Assembly: GCF_021155775.2 (NCBI RefSeq)
Contig: NC_060234.1
Span: 38,003,026 to 38,067,025, forward strand
DNA from: Neodiprion pinetum
Taxonomy: Eukaryota; Arthropoda; Insecta; Hymenoptera; Diprionidae
Direction of reading: 5' to 3'
DNA length: 64,000 nt
Shown here: piece after piece, positions 61,001 to 64,000 of the stretch
Layout of the letters: each line of letters opens with the position of its first letter
Numbering within the stretch: the stretch's first letter is position 1
Position numbers and translations under genes: made by a program
The notes under the pieces: generated by a model
Databases searched by the model: none
Told to the model about the DNA's origin: nothing
What the model saw: the letters and a program-made list of their open reading frames with translations, nothing else

Positions 61001-64000
61001 GTAAGAATTGCAAAATTGGAAAAATTTCAGACGCTGAGTCTTTGTTCTTATTTATCATCAGCTGTTCGTATGTTCGTATCTGTACGAAGTGAAAGAGAAT
61101 TAGGATTTTGGATACAACATAAATACAAATATTTGACGATTCGATCGAAACCGTGCAACTTGAAAATAACAACTTGCGGTCGATGCTCGCCTTTTTGTTC
61201 GGTTTTATATAAAATATTTTCTAATTGAGAAAGACTTGCTTTTGGATTACAATATCGATGAATTGGTCTTTGTTGAAATTTGACGTCCGAGGAACGGTTT
61301 TATAGCTGTAGGCGTGTTCAAAATGTAAAATCTGTTATCCCCATAAAAATGCGATCCTTTATCACACAGTATGCCTACAGCTACGAAAGGCCATAAAAAA
61401 TTTCCCAAGGGCTGACAGCCCGCGGTTAGGCTCGTAAAATCATTCAAAAAATCATCAGCGCGTTGCTTTAACGACGTTGCGGAAGCTTTACGTCGTTAAA
61501 TGGTGGTAAAATTTGACCAAGGTTGGACTGGAATTCAAATGAACCATGGTATGTGGAAATCCAGGCGAGATTCTTATATGAGAAACGAATCACTGTAATG
61601 TTATTACGGTTCGAGTGCTTTAGTCAGAGAATTTTAAGTTCGATCTGAGGAGAAAAATTTTTGAAAATAAAAATAAAAAGAAAACCTGCTGCGGTGGTTA
61701 TTGAATCGAGCTTTGCAAGCCACGGTAAATTCTCCTCCCCAATGCAATTCTATTTTTCACGCAATCCATTTACTCGCACCAACTGCCCAGTTCCCTAAAT
61801 CCAAAAAGTATAAGCACCATTTTCTCTTCACTATACCTACTGTATTTAGTCTTACACGGGAACAACATTCGCGCAATCACCCTCGTCGGATGTTTCATGC
61901 TGAAAACACGCGTTGTCACTCAAGCGTAACATTGAAAACAGAAAAGCACTGCGCCGCTAGTGACTCGTGACTAGCGTGAAATGTTTGAAAAATTTTACGT
62001 GAAAACACGATTTTGAAAGAGCGTCGAAGGCTAAAATTCCCGGAGGGACGAGTCATTTTTACTCGGTAAAAAATACACTTACGCACTCGTATTCTCCTTT
62101 GGATTCCAATTAAATTTTATAAATGCTCATCTAGCTACACTGACAGGGACAAACAAAGCTTTCAGAAACTAAATGAAGAGAATTTGAAACGTTCCATAAA
62201 GTTTGGCGTATTTATACCGCGAGCGAAAAGGAAATGACTTTTTACGATGAGGAATTTTTTCGCCAACGGCGACGGCACTTGCCATCGATTAAATTACCGC
62301 GCGTGTATGTGCATTAAAGTCGGGACCCAACTCGGCTGGTGAAGATGTCGCGATAACTTTATCGGAGGAGTTTACGCCGATGAAGAGATGCGATTTAATT
62401 TCCGCGGCTATTCAATTTGTCGGCAACTGATGACACGCTCCACGTATCGCCGGGCTAACGACTTTCGGTTGTATATGGATGGCGTGTCTTAGACAATCTA
62501 GTACCACGGCTCGTGCTAATTGCAAGCTCCGGGAAGATCGAGGCACAGCCATCTTGGCGTCTGCACTGAAAACAAATTAATTCGCTACGCAGCCAACTCG
62601 GGCATCGGCTGGACTGACGGGGCAAAATTGGATACCCGGACCTGACCCAACAAACCACCGCAAATGATCCGATGGATCGGAGCGGCTTAATTACACTTTA
62701 ATACATCGTCGCTGCCCGCGATCCCTGAATTTGAAGAGCGGAAAATGGCGGTGCACTTAATTGAGGGGTGTGAATGACGTGGCGGGATGTTCGTTTTTAT
62801 CCTTGCATGATTCGGGAGCGAAGGTTTTTACGATTCTGAATGGATTCGATTTTTGCATACGTCTTTGCAAGCTTCAAGATATAATCTGGTTATCCGGAAA
62901 GACAATCGACACCTGTCGTAGGATTCAAACGCTGATTTTTTATTTCTTCATCACTATAAATTTTGATGACTCGGAAAAATTCATCGTTGACATTTGCGAG
63001 TCGGAAATGAAAAACCAAATTTGACGTAATATCAGGGTGTAGATCAATTTTTCGATCGAACCACCTGGTTGTCGTACAAGGTTTGAGGAGTTAGCTGATT
63101 GTCAATTTCGCGTCACAAGTTACTCTTCTCTTCAAAAAACATGCCGACGGGAATCGCCGACAGAAAATGTATTGTAGAAAATATAGTTGGTATATTTATA
63201 CTAGACTGAGAAAAATCGTAGAGAATCAATTTGGTCGAAGTCAATTTGGTTCGAAGGTGTACAATAACCGCTGAAAAATAAACCTGTGTACTGCATAAAA
63301 TGCGGTTCCGATGTTAAAACAGCAAACATGAAACGTGAATTTTTGAAAAATCTCCGGTATTCGTACTACTCGAAGATAGAAATAAATATTTCCATCCCGT
63401 GGTAATCAGCTTTTGCCACATAATAGTTTCCTCAAGGGGCACCAGTATTTCACTTCAAATTTCCTCTCGCTCTCTTTGGCCGCGATAAAATAGAGCCGAA
63501 CGATCCGACGGTTCAGCGAGTTCACGAGTGACCAGGCGAGTGGATTTGATCCATTTAATGCAGGTGAGTAGCGCTTGGTGGGTATTTGTTAGCTGGATTG
63601 GCCTCTCAGCGGGTTGCGATATCGCAAAGGCAAAGGGTCTATACCTAATACGATTCCCATAGAGCCGGAAATCTCGGTGGCGATGTGACTTGTACGTCTT
63701 CGAAGCGTCACTCCGTTCAAAGTCCCGCATTGTTGCTTTTCCATTGGCCATTATCGTTCACGTCTCAATTGCAAGCCCGCGATTCAACTTCGCGATTCGA
63801 TGACGTAACGAGTTCAACTTAAAGCTCGACCACTCCTGAACGTAGATATACATTAGGGTGCTTCGGAACAAAATAATTTGCAATTTTCCACCGTCACACC
63901 ACCCTAAAAAGTTTGTTTAGGGCGAAAGGAAGATTCCGTAAAACGATGAGCGTTCTGCGTTATGTGGAAGATCGCGCTCATTTGGTTTTTCACTTTTTTC
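58022..64000. other. 6-kb stretch without a recognised gene
   Basis: No coding exon, tRNA or rRNA is recognised. Open frames reach 146 codons (58577-59017 minus, 59433-59864 plus) but lack motifs. Near the right edge TTAGGGTG (63853-63860) and CACCCTAA (63899-63906) are inverted copies and may mark a small or truncated repeat. Confidence 0.5.

Noticed and set aside
1..64000. CRISPR arrays, bacterial operons, prophage or viral genes
   Set aside because: No direct-repeat/spacer arrays, no operon-like gene packing and no viral structural or replication proteins were recognised; the window is intron-containing animal DNA.

Overview
The window is eukaryotic nuclear DNA from an animal, almost certainly an insect and plausibly a hymenopteran. 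The evidence is multi-exon genes with short GT-AG introns, AT-rich spacers and proteins of animal type. The order level is inference from overall gene style; no species can be named. All gene models below were built by hand from splice sites and reading phase, and their summed lengths match the known family sizes.

Layout. Positions 543-758 hold the last coding exon of an SLC22/MFS-type organic cation transporter whose remainder lies left of the window. Positions 3289-5991 (minus) hold a complete Sac1 phosphoinositide phosphatase (8 coding exons, 582 aa). Positions 6.7-8.9 kb are an unusual spacer: an exon-like segment, an inverted rearranged copy of it, a 60-bp minisatellite, a tRNA-derived sequence and a near-perfect 47-bp-arm hairpin. 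Positions 9486-12392 (plus) hold cytosolic malate dehydrogenase Mdh1 (332 aa), whose first coding exon is only the ATG. An AT-rich spacer with a 318-bp MITE follows. Positions 16158-29935 (minus) hold Hectd1, a giant HECT E3 ubiquitin ligase (22 coding exons, 2542 aa). Positions 32678-33755 (plus) hold Rsph9, an axonemal radial spoke protein, apparently sharing a bidirectional promoter with Hectd1; its 3' end has an unresolved exon junction. Positions 35324-36617 (minus) hold the deubiquitinase Otub1 (264 aa).

From 36.6 kb to the end (about 27 kb) I recognise no protein-coding or RNA gene. The DNA there looks richer in CG dinucleotides than the first half, and contains simple repeats (a GA33 tract, a G26/C15 pair) and mobile-element remnants: a 553-bp palindromic element with TTAA duplications, a 132-bp TA-flanked MITE, a fold-back repeat and a non-LTR-like tail. 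It may be a gene desert or a large intron of a gene outside the window.

The genes are mostly housekeeping and do not form one pathway. Hectd1 and Otub1 both act in ubiquitin signalling, but their proximity is probably incidental. I did not find a convincing new multi-gene system. The items most worth checking are the inverted exon-like duplication at 6.7-7.7 kb, the hairpin at 8.5 kb, the Rsph9 junction, and the in-frame 36-nt microexon of Hectd1.
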